Source: Stomorhina lunata
Taxonomy: Eukaryota; Arthropoda; Insecta; Diptera; Rhiniidae
Assembly (NCBI GenBank): GCA_933228675.1
Contig: OW121740.1
Coordinates: 33,138,292 to 33,202,291 of the forward strand
Length of the DNA stretch: 64,000 nucleotides
Direction: 5' to 3'
Part shown: in pieces, positions 51,939 through 62,719 of the stretch
Layout of the letters: each line of letters opens with the position of its first letter
Position numbering within the stretch: the stretch's first letter is position 1
Translations under genes and position numbers: made by a program
The notes under the pieces: generated by a model
The model's input: only the letters and a program-made list of their open reading frames with translations
What the model was told of the DNA's origin: nothing
Database searches by the model: none

Positions 51939-53005
51939 TGCATTAAACACATAGACAACAGCAGGCTACACGAACACCGACTACAAAAGTCGTTGGCTGC
52001 AATCGTCGCCTCGTAGTCAGCTACTTAATTATTTTGGGGACGGCAGCTAAATTTAAGACGGCAGCTACATTTCGAAACATCTGTTTATGAGTGGTGCCAA
52101 TATCGCGTTTATAAGATGGACAAAATAACAATTTCAATTTTGATAAAAACGACATAAATTCATTTTATTTATTAATCTCCGAAACCAACTATTTTCCTGT
52201 ACCTGATAGTATGTCTACATCAAAAAAAAAAAATTATAGAAAGATTTTGGTGTGATCTCTTATAGTTTAAGAGTTATGCGCTTTTTAAATTTCAAGTATA
52301 ATACGGAATAACTTTAGAAGGTTATATCCGGTATTAACTTTTTTGGTATCAAACAAAAGCTACTGAAAATATCTTTTATATTCTTATATATTTTATATAA
52401 TATTCTTTATAATGGATTAAGAGCTATAATATACTATAAACTTATTTCTGCAACCGACTTTTTTTATAAAAATTCGCATATCTTTAAACAATATAGATAT
52501 AAGTATGCTCTTTTATATAATGAATTTTATAAAGGACATACTGGGCTTTTATATAACATGAACTACGTAACTCTAGCACACGTAGCGCGTGAATTAGACA
52601 GTTTGAAAAATAACTTTTTAAAATTTTACTTATATTGAGTTAGAGATATATAAATATAAATTTTTACATAATATTTTATTAGATATTATTACATACATTA
52701 AATATATAAATATTTAATAAGTATGTAAATTGTTTACATAAATTCTCCCCATTGTATTTATGGTAAATAAAGTCAAGTGGCTTAAATCGCTCATTTATTT
52801 CAATATTATATGGTGTTGACAGCACTAAATCCATTATTGTCGCCAACAAAAATAGAAAATAGTTTAATTTTGGCTACAGCTACAACGGTGGTCGGTAGTC
52901 GTGTAGCTGTGTCGACTCCAAAAAATTTATTTTTATTTGAATGCATGTATTCTAATTTTGACAGGTTGTAGCCTGTAGCCTGCTGTTGTCTATGTGTTTA
53001 AAGCA
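51939..53005. mobile_element. Non-autonomous TIR element, PIF/Harbinger-like, copy 2
   Basis: The left tip TGCATTAAACACATAGACAA and right tip (inverted) TGCTTTAAACACATAGACAA agree over about 30 bp including CAGCAGGCTACA. Flanking TAA repeats are at 51936-51938 and 53006-53008. Subterminal and interior sequence aligns with copy 1 (7249-8356), e.g. ACCGACTACAAAAGTCGTTG and GTAGTCGTGTAGCTGTG. It is non-coding. Its tip differs from copy 1 in the first ~18 bases, yet both tips within each copy agree. Confidence 0.78.
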
Positions 53006-53008
53006 TAA

Positions 53009-53589
53009 GGGTTAACTTTCAAAAGACATCCATATAAACTATAACATAAATATTAAACTTTAAAGCGTGAAATTTAAGCTTTTTTATTTATTGACATACA
53101 TATAATCAATATCAATTGTAAAATATTTCAAATAAAAAACCATTATTTTATACATACAAACTTGATTGTTTCTCTGAAACTAAAAAAAATTTTACTGAAT
53201 TTTATTAACAACATATAAAATTTCATGGGAAATTATTGAATTCCTGTTAACGATATTTGAAAATAAGTCAAGCAAAAATATGAAAATGTTAAAATTTTTT
53301 AAAGTCATAAAATGTTTTTTAAGTATAATACTTTTAAAAGGTTTCTGAAAAAAAAAAACATGTTAACATGAATCCTTGAAAGTTTTGATAACAAAATTTT
53401 TGCGTAGTTAAAATTTAAACTGAATTATGTAAAGTGTGATTAATGTTTAAAGTATCTGTATCTTTTTGTTGATTTTTGAACCTAAAACAAAAACTTGTTT
53501 GTTTTCTACGAAAACTTAAGCATAAAATTACTGAAAATAATAACTGTGTGACTGTACTACATATTTTAGAGAAAAGTCACATGATTTTT
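53009..53589. other. AT-rich spacer, no gene seen
   Basis: Nothing recognised beyond A/T runs. A 72-codon frame at 53476-53694 runs into the DINE-like fragment and is not supported. Confidence 0.4.
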
Positions 53590-54005
53590 TTACCCGCCAT
53601 CAAAAATGGCATAAATAAGTTTTATATAAATACCAGCCCGTGTATAAAATTTCGTGACAATCAGTCAACATTTAGCTGTAGTTCTTGTATGTAGAACATT
53701 ACCTTTTATATCTTTATATCTATAATCAATATTAGGAGGTACATTCAGTTTGTTAAGATTGCGCCTACGAAATCAATGTTAAGTCCAGACTTTTTAGACG
53801 CGGGGTGCATTAGGAACAAAATATATGGAGCCTTCGTATTACTATCGACGTGTTTAGCCAAACAATTAAGCACAACGAAAAGTGTCTAGCAGCTTAAGAG
53901 ACCAAATTTTGTATAAAGTACATACTAGGAAAACCACTTAGATTCGTTTAAATAATGAACTATAAAGCTATTGCCACCAAATTTAATCCAAAGATTTTAC
54001 CAAGA
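53590..54005 (+). mobile_element. DINE-like family 1 fragment
   Basis: Matches the 3' third of the 32034-35963 copy: GTCAACATTTAGCTGTAGTT, then ACGAAAAGTGTCTAGCAGCT and AACTATAAAGCTATTGCC. It stops before the terminal hairpin, exactly where the opposite-strand copy at 54006 begins. Confidence 0.6.
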
Positions 54006-55787
54006 ATAAACAAGTAAGAGTGTCATATTCGGCTGTGCCGAATCTTGTATACCCACCATCAAGTTGTACGAGAGTGCAACTAATTCAAAATGTTGACCAA
54101 ATGTGGTATTGTTGGTAATATATTTGGACTAAATTCGGTTGCAGTGATATAGTTACTATAGTTCAACATAAAAAAGTATTTAAGTGGTTTCCCAAGTATT
54201 TACCTTGAACAAAATGCTGTTCCATAACCGAATATAGTTTTACATTAATAAGCTGTTTCGTTGTACCATAAACATGTTGATAGTAACACGGCAGGTTCAT
54301 ATATTTTGTTAGGAGTTCCTAGTGCATCTACCGTGTATAATGTCTGGACCTAACATTGATTGATAGCTATCTAATTTCGTAGATGCAATCTTAATATACT
54401 GAATGTACCTCCAAATCTTTTTGATTGTAGATATAAAAAGGGGATGCTATAAATATAAGAACTATAGCCAAATGTTGACCGATTATTACAAAATTTTTAT
54501 ACTGGCTATTATTAGTATAAAGTTTACTTGTGCAAAATTTAGTGGCCATGGTCGATATAGTTTATAATTTAAAAGCTTTTACCTGGCGTTTGTGGCATTT
54601 AAGTGGTTACATTGAGCGGTTTTTATATGAAAGCTTTTACCTGGCGTTTGTGGCATTTAAGTGGTTACATTGAGCGGTTTTTATATGAAAGCTATGGTCA
54701 AAAATGAACCGATTCCTATAAAATTTGACATACTGACTGAAAGTTGCATAAAACTTCTCTGTTCTAAATTTAGTAGTCAAAGATTTTACAATTTTATTCA
54801 ATTTATTAGCATAAATGTGATTCCCGGGGCAGGGTTATATGGGAGCTCTAACTAAATATAAACTGATTTCATCCATTTTCAGCACACAATTTCTGTAACA
54901 TATCGAAAATACTTTTGCTAAATTTTGTCTCTCTAGCTCTTGTAGTTAAGGAACTATCGCGCTTTTCTCTGACAGAAAGACGGACATAAACCGGGTTTTC
55001 TTTTTGTATTTTTGTGCTTCCTTAAGTTTTTTATATGGGAGCTATGGTCAAATAGTAACCGATTGTAACAAAATTTTGCACACTGGCATTCACATAAGAC
55101 TTCCTTTTGTAAAATTTTGTTGCTGTAACCCTTTTCGTTAAGGCGCTATCACACTTTTCTTTTTGTATTTTGTAAAATTTTGTTTGAAAAGGGTTACATT
55201 TTCGTTGCGCTATCGCCCTTTTCTTTTTGTATTTTTGTGTTTCCGTAAGTTTTTTATATGGGAGTTATAGTCAAATGGTGACCGATTGTGACACAATTTT
55301 GACCACCTCGTACTTATTTCAGTGGTTATATCTGTTATAGTTTTAGATTTATTGGCATTTAAGTGTATTTTAGGTAAAATTTTGGCTGTTTCCGTAAGTT
55401 TTTTGTATGGGAGCTATGACTAAATGTTAACCGATTTTGATGAACTTCTATACATCAAATTTTATCATATCATATCTATTATAGTTTGTTACTTATTGGA
55501 AAATAAGCGATTAGAGTAGTCGAGGTTATACGGAAACTATGGTCAAATGTTAACCGATTTTGTCCAATTTCAATTATCATAGATGAAGAATGGTTTTACT
55601 AAGTTTCATTGAGCTAGCTCCATTCGTTTAGGCGTTATCGTCATTTCAACAGACAGACAGACATACGGAATTTCATAAGGATTCAGAATATATATCGTTT
55701 TTGATTTTTGACCCAATATTAAGGAAATTACAAACGGGATGACAATCTCAATATACCCCCGATTCTTTTTGATGTTGGGTATAAAAA
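54006..55787 (-). mobile_element. DINE-like family 1, full-length reference copy
   Basis: The 3' end is at the left: AACAAGTAAGAGTGTCAT, then the hairpin ATTCGGC-TGT-GCCGAAT. The 5' end is at the right: ATACCCAACATCAAAAAGAA on the minus strand. About 1.78 kb without a major insertion, it shows what the other copies lost. It contains a short internal direct repeat (AAAGCTTTTACCTGGCGTTT near 54563 and again near 54628). Confidence 0.7.
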
Positions 55788-55922
55788 TAGCGTAACAATT
55801 TTTTTCCGAATTTGGTCACATTTTAAATATGCTTCACCCTCGTAGATATGTTTCTAAATTTAAAGCTATTTTATGGTGGGTATACAATATTCGGCACAGC
55901 CGAATATAACACTCTTATTTGT
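55788..55922 (+). mobile_element. DINE-like family 1, 3' tip fragment
   Basis: Ends GGTGGGTATACAATATTCGG, ACAGCCGAATATAACACTC, TTATTTGTT. This is the hairpin-bearing 3' end, immediately beyond the 5' end of the full-length copy. Confidence 0.65.
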
Positions 55923-56593
55923 TCGTTTACAAATTAGGGCATATAAGTGTTGATATGGTCCAACGATATAACCCAAATTGATAAATAAGCTTTCAGTATC
56001 TGTATATTTTTCAAACCACAAGTTTATTTTTCTTGATGCCTGCATCTAATAGAAGTATTTGTCGTTCTTTCTTTACTGAAGCTTAAAAAACACCGAACAT
56101 TTTTTTTGTCTAAAATTTCAATTTTTGGTAATTTTTTGAGTAAATTTTTCTTATGAAGACGAAATACGAAAAAAAAACGTGAATGTTTCAATCGATTTTT
56201 TCACGTTTTTTAAGTGTGCATGTCAATTACGCTTAGAAGCGTAAACTTGCTCTACTTAGATATTATGTTCGGTATACCTGAAGTCTTGGGAATTCAAAAT
56301 CTGTAATTAGGTTTTCCGAATTCCTTCTAGTACAAAAATTATTCGAGTTGAAAGTTGTTTTCAAAGGACTTAAAACTGTTTGATTTTTGCGCATATATAG
56401 ATGCCACACAACATTACAATTAGACCTTGTTCTATGTACTTACAATGAGCTGTATCCGATTCTATTGTTAAACGAATTGAAAGGGACCAAAGTTTTGACT
56501 CCGGCTCCGAACTGCAGTTAGGCATAAAAAATCAAAAATTTGACTTTATACCCCGATGAAATGGTAAAATTTACCAAAAATTGACTCAAGTTA
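55923..56593. other. AT-rich spacer with one dispersed motif
   Basis: Around 56440-56530 the words GTATCCGATTCTATTGTT, GAATTGAAAGGGACC and CCGGCTCCG recur, diverged, at 62480-62560. No gene is visible. Confidence 0.4.
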
Positions 56594-57024
56594 GGTATAT
56601 CCATGAAATAATAATAACAAGGAAGTTTCATTCTCTCTCTTCAAAATTATTTTGAAGTATATTGGGTTTTTGAAGTTTGATATTTGAAAACAAATGAAAG
56701 AAAAATGTTGCCACATTAAGAAAAGGGGTACGAAATACATTGGGAATAATTATCAAAAATGTATAATTTTGAAGTTAAACATATAATGAAGACATTCAAT
56801 ATTAAAGAAATAAATTTGTATGATTGTATGATTGTTTATTGAACATTTGTAGTAAATATTTATAAGTTTTTTATACAAAAATTTTGTCATCATACAATAT
56901 TAGAAAAGTGGAATTGTCGGCAAAAATATGGTAGCACAAACTTTCACTATCCTAACAAACGTCAGAAAGTTATCATGGCGACAAAAAGAGAGAATGGAAC
57001 AACCTTCAGTATTATTAAGTCATG
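56594..57024. mobile_element. MITE, first of a tandem pair
   Basis: The left end ATGAAATAATAATAACAAGG plus TTTCATTCTCTC is an imperfect inverted match to the right end GAGAGAATGGAACAACC plus TATTATTAAGTCAT. The 9-mer GGTATATCC stands before it, between the pair and after the second copy. Non-coding. The superfamily is uncertain; an 8-9-bp duplication would suit hAT or Mutator. Confidence 0.7.
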
Positions 57025-57470
57025 GGTATATCCATGAAATAAAAATAACAAGGAAGTTTCATTCTCTCTCTTCAAAATTATTTTAAAGTATATTGGGTTT
57101 TTGAAGTTTGATATTTAAAAACAATTGAAAGAAAAACGTTGCCACATTAAGAAAATGTGTACGTAATACTTTGGGATTAATAATCAAAAAATGTGTAATT
57201 TTGAAGTTGAGCATATAATGAAGACATTTAATATTAAAAAAATATAGTTGAAACAAATTGTATGATTATTTATTGAAGCTTTTTCGTTAATATTCGTATG
57301 TTTTTTATGCATAAAGACATATATACTTACATAAATTTTGTTATCATAAAATATTAGAAAAGTGGGATTGTCGGCAAAAATATGGTAGCACAAACTTTTA
57401 CTATCCTAACGAAAGTTATCATGGCGACAAGAAGAGAGAATGGAACAACCTTCAGAATTATTAAGTCATG
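57025..57470. mobile_element. MITE, second of a tandem pair
   Basis: A direct copy of 56594-57024 diverged by perhaps a tenth, with a few short insertions (e.g. ACATATATACTTACATAA near 57327). It has the same inverted ends and the same flanking GGTATATCC at 57025 and 57471. Confidence 0.7.
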
Positions 57471-57474
57471 GGTA

Positions 57475-57927
57475 TATCCAAAAATTTATTTTTATGGAAA
57501 TTGACAATTTAAAATCGATTTTTGAAATCAACCTGAGAAAGTAAAGTACAATTTTCCAGTATAAAAAACTATGTAAACTCGATTATATTTTAACAAGTCT
57601 CCAAATGGTAAATCGTGTCTTACTTTGTTATATCTGTATTCTAAATAAATTTTAATGCTGAAAATCTTAAGAATGTTAAAAAGAACACGAATTTTCTGCA
57701 AAAAATTGCAATAACTTCAAAACTATTGCAAGGATTTTTGGCTTTTATGACTTTAAGGAAAATTGAAGTTATCTTTTACATCCTATTTTTTTTAACGTTA
57801 AAGCCTAAAATTGTAAGAACATGTATATTAGCCTTATGTAGGTACCGGAGATTCTATCATAAAACGATTTTTGATTTTTTGAGGGTTCTTCTTTTATGCA
57901 TTTCAGGTGACGATATTACTATTTAGT
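57475..57927. other. AT-rich spacer, no gene seen
   Basis: A 66-codon frame near 57726-57926 has no recognisable domain and runs into the start of a DINE-like copy. Confidence 0.4.
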
Positions 57928-58492
57928 TATACTCTTCACCACCATGTGTGGAAAGGGTATTATAGGTTTGTGCTGATGCATATAACGCATATAAGGATAT
58001 GACCCAACTTTTAGTATAGCAATAGACTTAGAATTACTTTCTGAGCCGATATACCAGATTCTACCAGAATTGCTATATTGGCAACAAATATCAATATTTT
58101 TTCATGAAATTTAAACTAAATACTACTTATGTAAACTAAAATCACTGTACCAAATTTCGGTCCACATTTGACCATAGTTCCATACAAAGTCTTCTGTCAA
58201 AACGCACAAGAATCAGTAAAATGCTCTTAAAGATAATAGGAGTTTTAGGATTATTTTTTGTAAAAACTATAATCAATATGGCAAAATTCGAGGTAATCGG
58301 TCCATATTTGACCCTAGCTCTCATATAAGTCTAAATGACGGAAAAAGCTTATATAAATAAGTTTTTAGAAAATGTTTGTATGATAGCAAATTTAGCAAAT
58401 ATTTGTCTTTATACAGGAAAAAGAGCACCTTTGACCTTAGTGGTGAAGGGTATCGTATGGTAGGGCTTGACCGACTACTTCTTTTAAAATCG
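57928..58492 (+). mobile_element. DINE-like family 2 copy
   Basis: Starts TATACTCTTCACCACCATGT then GGAAAGGGTATTATAGG, runs through CCAAATTTCGGTCCACATTT, and ends GGTGAAGGGTATCGTATGG with GGGCTTGACCGACTACTTCTT. It corresponds to 13719-14402 with a deletion in the first third. The 3' terminal CTTACTTGTT is lost. Confidence 0.6.
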
Positions 58493-58801
58493 TGTTGGGA
58501 TATACAGTGAAATATGAAATTTTGTTATATCGTGTTAAAGAAGAGGCCCCTGTATATTGATTCAAAAAAAGTTTTTATATTTGAGTTTTTTATAGTAGTG
58601 AAATAAGAAAGACACCCTTTTTAATGATTAATGCACTTCCTGCTCCATATTGTTTTAATTTCGATTGTCAAACCTGTATATTACATTTAACTGCTTTACT
58701 ACTTCAATTCATTATATCAAAGTTCCATTAAAACATAAATGCATTAAAATAAATTATAATGCAAAATGCATTTAAAAATGATTTTGTAGAAAAAAAATAT
58801 A

Positions 58802-60473
58802 CTGTTAGCATCAAAAAAAAGTAAACACTTATTTTAGTTACAAAAAAACTTTTATTTAAGAGTAGTTATAAATAATATATAAAATGTTTAGTATTAGTTT
58901 AAGAGGGTTATATGTTGAGAGTTTAATCACGTATAAACACTAAAATAAAATCAAACGAAAACATAAGAAATTCAGTTTATCTTAAAATATGAACGTTTTT
59001 TCGCGTCAAAAAAAAGTAAACAGTGGCATCATTCCTTGAATCTCCATTAATATTTTAAAAAAACTCCGTTAGTTTTTTGAAAAAATGTTATGAATCTAGC
59101 AAGCCGGTCAAATAAATGTTATTTTTTGAAGTTTCAAATTCATTCAACACAAAAACAGAATAGAATTATTTTTTTAAAAAAATGGGTAAGCAAACCACCA
59201 ATGAAACGCGAGAAATCATATTAGAATTACACAAAAAAAAGAAATCGTTGCGCGAAATTGGAGAAATCGTCGGGAGAAACCACTGTACTATAAAAAAAAT
59301 CATTGATAAATATGTAAACCATCATACGGTAGAAAATTTACCCCGGCCTGGACGACCAAAACGACTCACTGGCACAGAAATACGAGCAGTAGTGCGTGAT
59401 GTTAGGGCGAATCCAGTTTCAAGTGCTGTCCAACTAGCAAAGAATATTTCGGAAACGTCCGGTAAACCAGTGAGTGCCAGTACAATAAGAAGAGCACTTC
59501 ACCAGAATGGATTACATGGCAGAGTACCACGAAAAAAACCATATATTTCAAAAGTTAATCAGAAAAAGCGATTACAATTTGCAAAAAAGTACAAAAATGT
59601 GGGTGTGGATCATTGGAATACTATTTTATTTAGCGATGAGAGCAAATTCGAAATATTTGGAACAAAAAAGCCTCCAAAAATATGGCGCTCAAAGAATGAA
59701 GCTTTCAATGAAAAATGTGTTACAAGCACCGTCAAACATGGTGGAGGTTCGGTTATGGTCTGGGGCTGTATGGCGGCATCTGGGGTTGGCAATCTGGTAT
59801 TCATTGAGTCAACAATGAATAAAATTGACTATTTGAACATTCTTAAAGAAAATGTTCCCTCAAGCGTTGAGAAATTAGGGCTGCCAAGTAGCTGGATCTT
59901 CCAACACGACAACGACCCAAAACATACGTCGTTAATTGTTAAGGAATGGTTGTTATACCGAACGCCTAAGACCTTAGATCATCCACCCCAGTCCCCAGAT
60001 CTCAACCCTATCGAACATTTGTGGGAGCACCTTGACCGGAAAATCCGACAAAGGACCATTTGTAATAAGGACGACTTGAAAAAGGCCATAACTGAAGAAT
60101 GGAGCAAAATCACTCCGGATATAACAAGAAACCTTGTGGAATCAATGCCAAGAAGGGTACTTGCAGTGATGAACTCAAATGGGAAACAAACCAAATATTA
60201 AATGGTAGCAGTAATTTAGTTCAATGACCAAAATTATTAATTAAGTTAGATCTGTTTACTTTTTTTTGACTCGAAAAAACATTAATATTTTAAGAAAAAC
60301 TGAATTTCCTTTGTTTTTGTTTGCTTTTATTTTACTCTTTATATGTGATTAAACTCTTAACATATGACCCTCTTAAACTAATATAAAACATTTAATATAC
60401 TACTTATAACTATTCTTAAATAAAAGCTTTTCTGTATAATATATAAGTGTTTACTTTTTTTTGATGCTAACAG
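58802..60473 (+). mobile_element. Complete Tc1-like transposon with IR/DR ends
   Basis: A 1,672-bp element flanked by TA (58800-58801 and 60474-60475). Terminal inverted repeats of about 220 bp (58802-59023 and 60252-60473) start CTGTTAGCATC. Each TIR holds two direct copies of TCAAAAAAAAGTAAACA, one at the tip and one at the inner edge, the IR/DR arrangement of Tc1-group elements such as Bari3, S and Sleeping Beauty. The two TIRs differ at perhaps a tenth of positions. The single gene is intact. Confidence 0.95.
59182..60201 (+). CDS. Tc1-like DD34E transposase, apparently intact
   Basis: A 339-aa cut-and-paste transposase, usual length for Tc1 proteins. Residues 1-45 form the first helix-turn-helix (KSLREIGEIVGRNHCTIKKI). 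GRPKRL at 57-62 is the basic GRPR-like hinge, and residues 65-110 are the second helix-turn-helix. The catalytic triad is complete: Asp152 in LFSDESKFEIFG, Asp243 in IFQHDNDPKHTS, Glu278 in SPDLNPIEHLW, with 34 residues between the last two (DD34E). The glycine-rich HGGGSVMVWGC box is present. The start at 59182 is the first ATG and gives the conserved MGKQTTNETREII. The frame is uninterrupted and the ends are present, so it could be active; the imperfect TIR match argues for some age. Confidence 0.95.
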   Translation: MGKQTTNETREIILELHKKKKSLREIGEIVGRNHCTIKKIIDKYVNHHTVENLPRPGRPKRLTGTEIRAVVRDVRANPVSSAVQLAKNISETSGKPVSASTIRRALHQNGLHGRVPRKKPYISKVNQKKRLQFAKKYKNVGVDHWNTILFSDESKFEIFGTKKPPKIWRSKNEAFNEKCVTSTVKHGGGSVMVWGCMAASGVGNLVFIESTMNKIDYLNILKENVPSSVEKLGLPSSWIFQHDNDPKHTSLIVKEWLLYRTPKTLDHPPQSPDLNPIEHLWEHLDRKIRQRTICNKDDLKKAITEEWSKITPDITRNLVESMPRRVLAVMNSNGKQTKY

Positions 60474-60475
60474 TA

Positions 60476-61189
60476 CATGAATGGTTTGTAAAACTTATTA
60501 TTTATTTTATAATAAACTACATTAAAAAGATATTTACAAATATCTTTATAAAATATTATAGAGACAAACAAAAAATAAACAAGAGATTTAAATATAATGT
60601 TTCCTTTTCAATGCATTTAAAACGTTGAATACAAATGCATTAATATAATATATTCCCCACAAGAACATAACATTACATTACATTACGTTACATACAAAGA
60701 ACAAAATATAAGAGATATAAGTTAAGCCAACATTACACTTTTCAAAATTAAAGTAAATAAGTAGAGGAAAGAAATGAAAGGAAAAAAACTGTAATCCAAA
60801 CAAACAAAAAAAGCACGCAAGCACCGAGAGAACAAAACCATGCCCATATTTACTGTTAGAAAGTGCAGTGAATTCATTAAAATTGATGAAGCATATTCTG
60901 CAAATGACATTGCAGACACTGTGTTTTATATAAATAATGACACATGAACACAAAGCCAAAATTCATACATACACAAAGTGCAGAGAGACGAGACGGGAAT
61001 GTGAAGGTATGAAAAATAAGACCGCAGGATATTATTTTATAAGTACAATATTTACATTAAAGTAAATAAACAGACAAACATGCATAAGCATGTTGAAGCC
61101 AGCCCGTAGAAAACTTCATTACCACAGTTAGTTGCATACAAAATACTTGTACAAAGTAGAAGCAAATGTATTTACAGTGGGGTCGATTG
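60476..61189. other. AT-rich spacer, no gene seen
   Basis: CATTA-type microsatellite near 60667-60692. A 93-codon minus frame (60678-60959) is F/C/L-rich without a recognisable domain; I do not call it a gene. Confidence 0.35.
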
Positions 61190-61640
61190 TTCAAAAAAGT
61201 TTTTTAATTACATAGTCGATTTTGTGGATTCAATATCTACAAGACAAAGATTATGCCTGGAGGCTTCACCACTTATCAATGTGAATAACAAGCTTTATTA
61301 TGTGTAGGTACCTTCAATATCTAGGCAGTTTGGCATCTAGAATATTGAATTGTCTATTTACAAATCAACATCTACTTTCTGCACTCTACGATCTATTTGA
61401 AAATTGCAAACAACAGCAACAACTAAGTTACGAATATGCAACTCGAATGTCAAGTCCATCCTGTTTTGCGGTTGCAAAACTTGAAAACCCACAAATACTT
61501 TCGATGTGCGAATCCAAAGCACTGCAAAGTAATGCTTATGGCAAATCCTTAATATTTGGTGGCCGAATCATATAATTGCAGCTTCTGTAGAGGCCCAAAT
61601 GCTAATATTGCTCGACAAAACGATGGAATCCATAGGCAAC
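61190..61640 (+). other. Coding-like degenerate stretch, identity unknown
   Basis: This block is richer in G+C than its surroundings. Plus-strand frames alternate between coding-like segments: RQRLCLEASPLINVNNKLYY (about 61242-61301), then after a frame change a 91-codon frame 61300-61575 with YLGSLASRILNCLFTNQHLL and SYEYATRMSSPSCFAVAKL. There are no domain motifs I recognise and no splice sites that join the pieces. It may be a pseudogene or element relic. Confidence 0.3.
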
Positions 61641-61687
61641 GCTCTATTCCCTAGAACGTTGAGAAGGTCAATTGAAGGTGAATTGGA

Positions 61688-61728
61688 AGTATATATATCT
61701 ATATATATATATGTATATATATACTATG

Positions 61729-61763
<35 letters not shown>

Positions 61764-62369
61764 GTAACTGTTATAACTTTTATCATAAAAGTCAGAAAAT
61801 AAAAGTTGACTTTTATTTTTTCGAGCATGAATAAAAGTTATTTTTTGACTTTTATTGTTTCGAGCAGAAATAAAAATTATTTTTGTTTAAATTCATGATA
61901 AATTTATTGAAAATTTTTGTCAAACAAAGATCATTTTTCAGTTAAAATAATTTGCATATGCTCAAAAATTAATAAAGTTGAGTTTCGCAATCACAAAACA
62001 CAAAAATAACTTTTATTTCTGCTCGAAAAAATAAAAGTCAAAAAATAACTTTGATTCATGATCAAAATAATAAAAGTTAAAAATAACTGTTATATTTGCT
62101 CGAAAAAATGAAAGTTTAAAAATAACTTTTATTTTTGCTCGAAAAAATAAAAGTTAAAAATAACTGTTATTTTTGCTCAAAAAAATAAAAATCAAAAAAT
62201 AACTGTTTTTTTTTTCTAAAAAATAAAAAACAGATTTTTTAAAATCATCGCATTTTATGAAAATTTGGTCCAAGGCTATCAAAATGGTATACTTAGTTTT
62301 ATTCTCCGACATTTCCTTGCGGTTGCTTTTTTTAATCAAAAATTCAAAAATAACAGTTATTTTGGGTCC

Positions 62370-62431
<62 letters not shown>
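61688..62431. mobile_element. Foldback element inside a TA microsatellite
   Basis: TA runs at 61688-61761 and 62371-62431 bracket about 610 bp. Inside, left arm 61808-61885 and right arm 62001-62077 are inverted and agree over most of 76 bp (GACTTTTATTTTTTCGAGCA type units), with a loop of about 115 bp. The right half continues with more units of TAACTTTTATTTTTGCTCGA type. The simplest reading is an insertion into a TA tract that now lies on both sides. Confidence 0.65.
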
Positions 62432-62434
<3 letters not shown>

Positions 62435-62474
62435 CCCGATAACATTCCAATTGGAAAAAGGGGTACTTCTCTCA

Positions 62475-62560
62475 GACAATTAGCTGCATCCAATTCTATT
62501 TTTAGACTTATTGAAAGGGACCTACATTTTAACGCCGGCTCCGTACGGGAAATGCATTAG
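62475..62560. repeat. Dispersed motif shared with 56440-56530
   Basis: GCATCCAATTCTATTTTTAG, TATTGAAAGGGACCT and GCCGGCTCCG align with the earlier stretch at perhaps three bases in four. The class of repeat is unknown. Confidence 0.45.
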
Positions 62561-62649
62561 TTAGAGAAGTTTTACATAGCCTATTACTCAATAACCAGTG
62601 GCTAGCTGAGTTATGATTTGAAAATGTATTTTTTTTTCAAGTTGGTCTT

Positions 62650-62710
62650 GACCGGGGATCAAATTTGGGACCTCTTGTATGCTAGGCGGATGACCACTGC
62701 GGTTCACAAG
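62650..62710 (-). repeat. tRNA-like SINE remnant
   Basis: The minus strand reads AACCGCAGTGGTCATCCGCC, then TAGCATACAAGAGGTCCC and TTTGATCCCC: degenerate A and B boxes in tRNA order. It cannot fold into a full cloverleaf as far as I can see. Confidence 0.4.
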
Positions 62711-62719
62711 TAGTAAACT

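Noticed and set aside
60678..60959. 93-codon minus-strand frame
   Set aside because: Its composition is F/C/L-rich as expected from translated A/G-rich DNA, and an alternative frame is open over the same bases.
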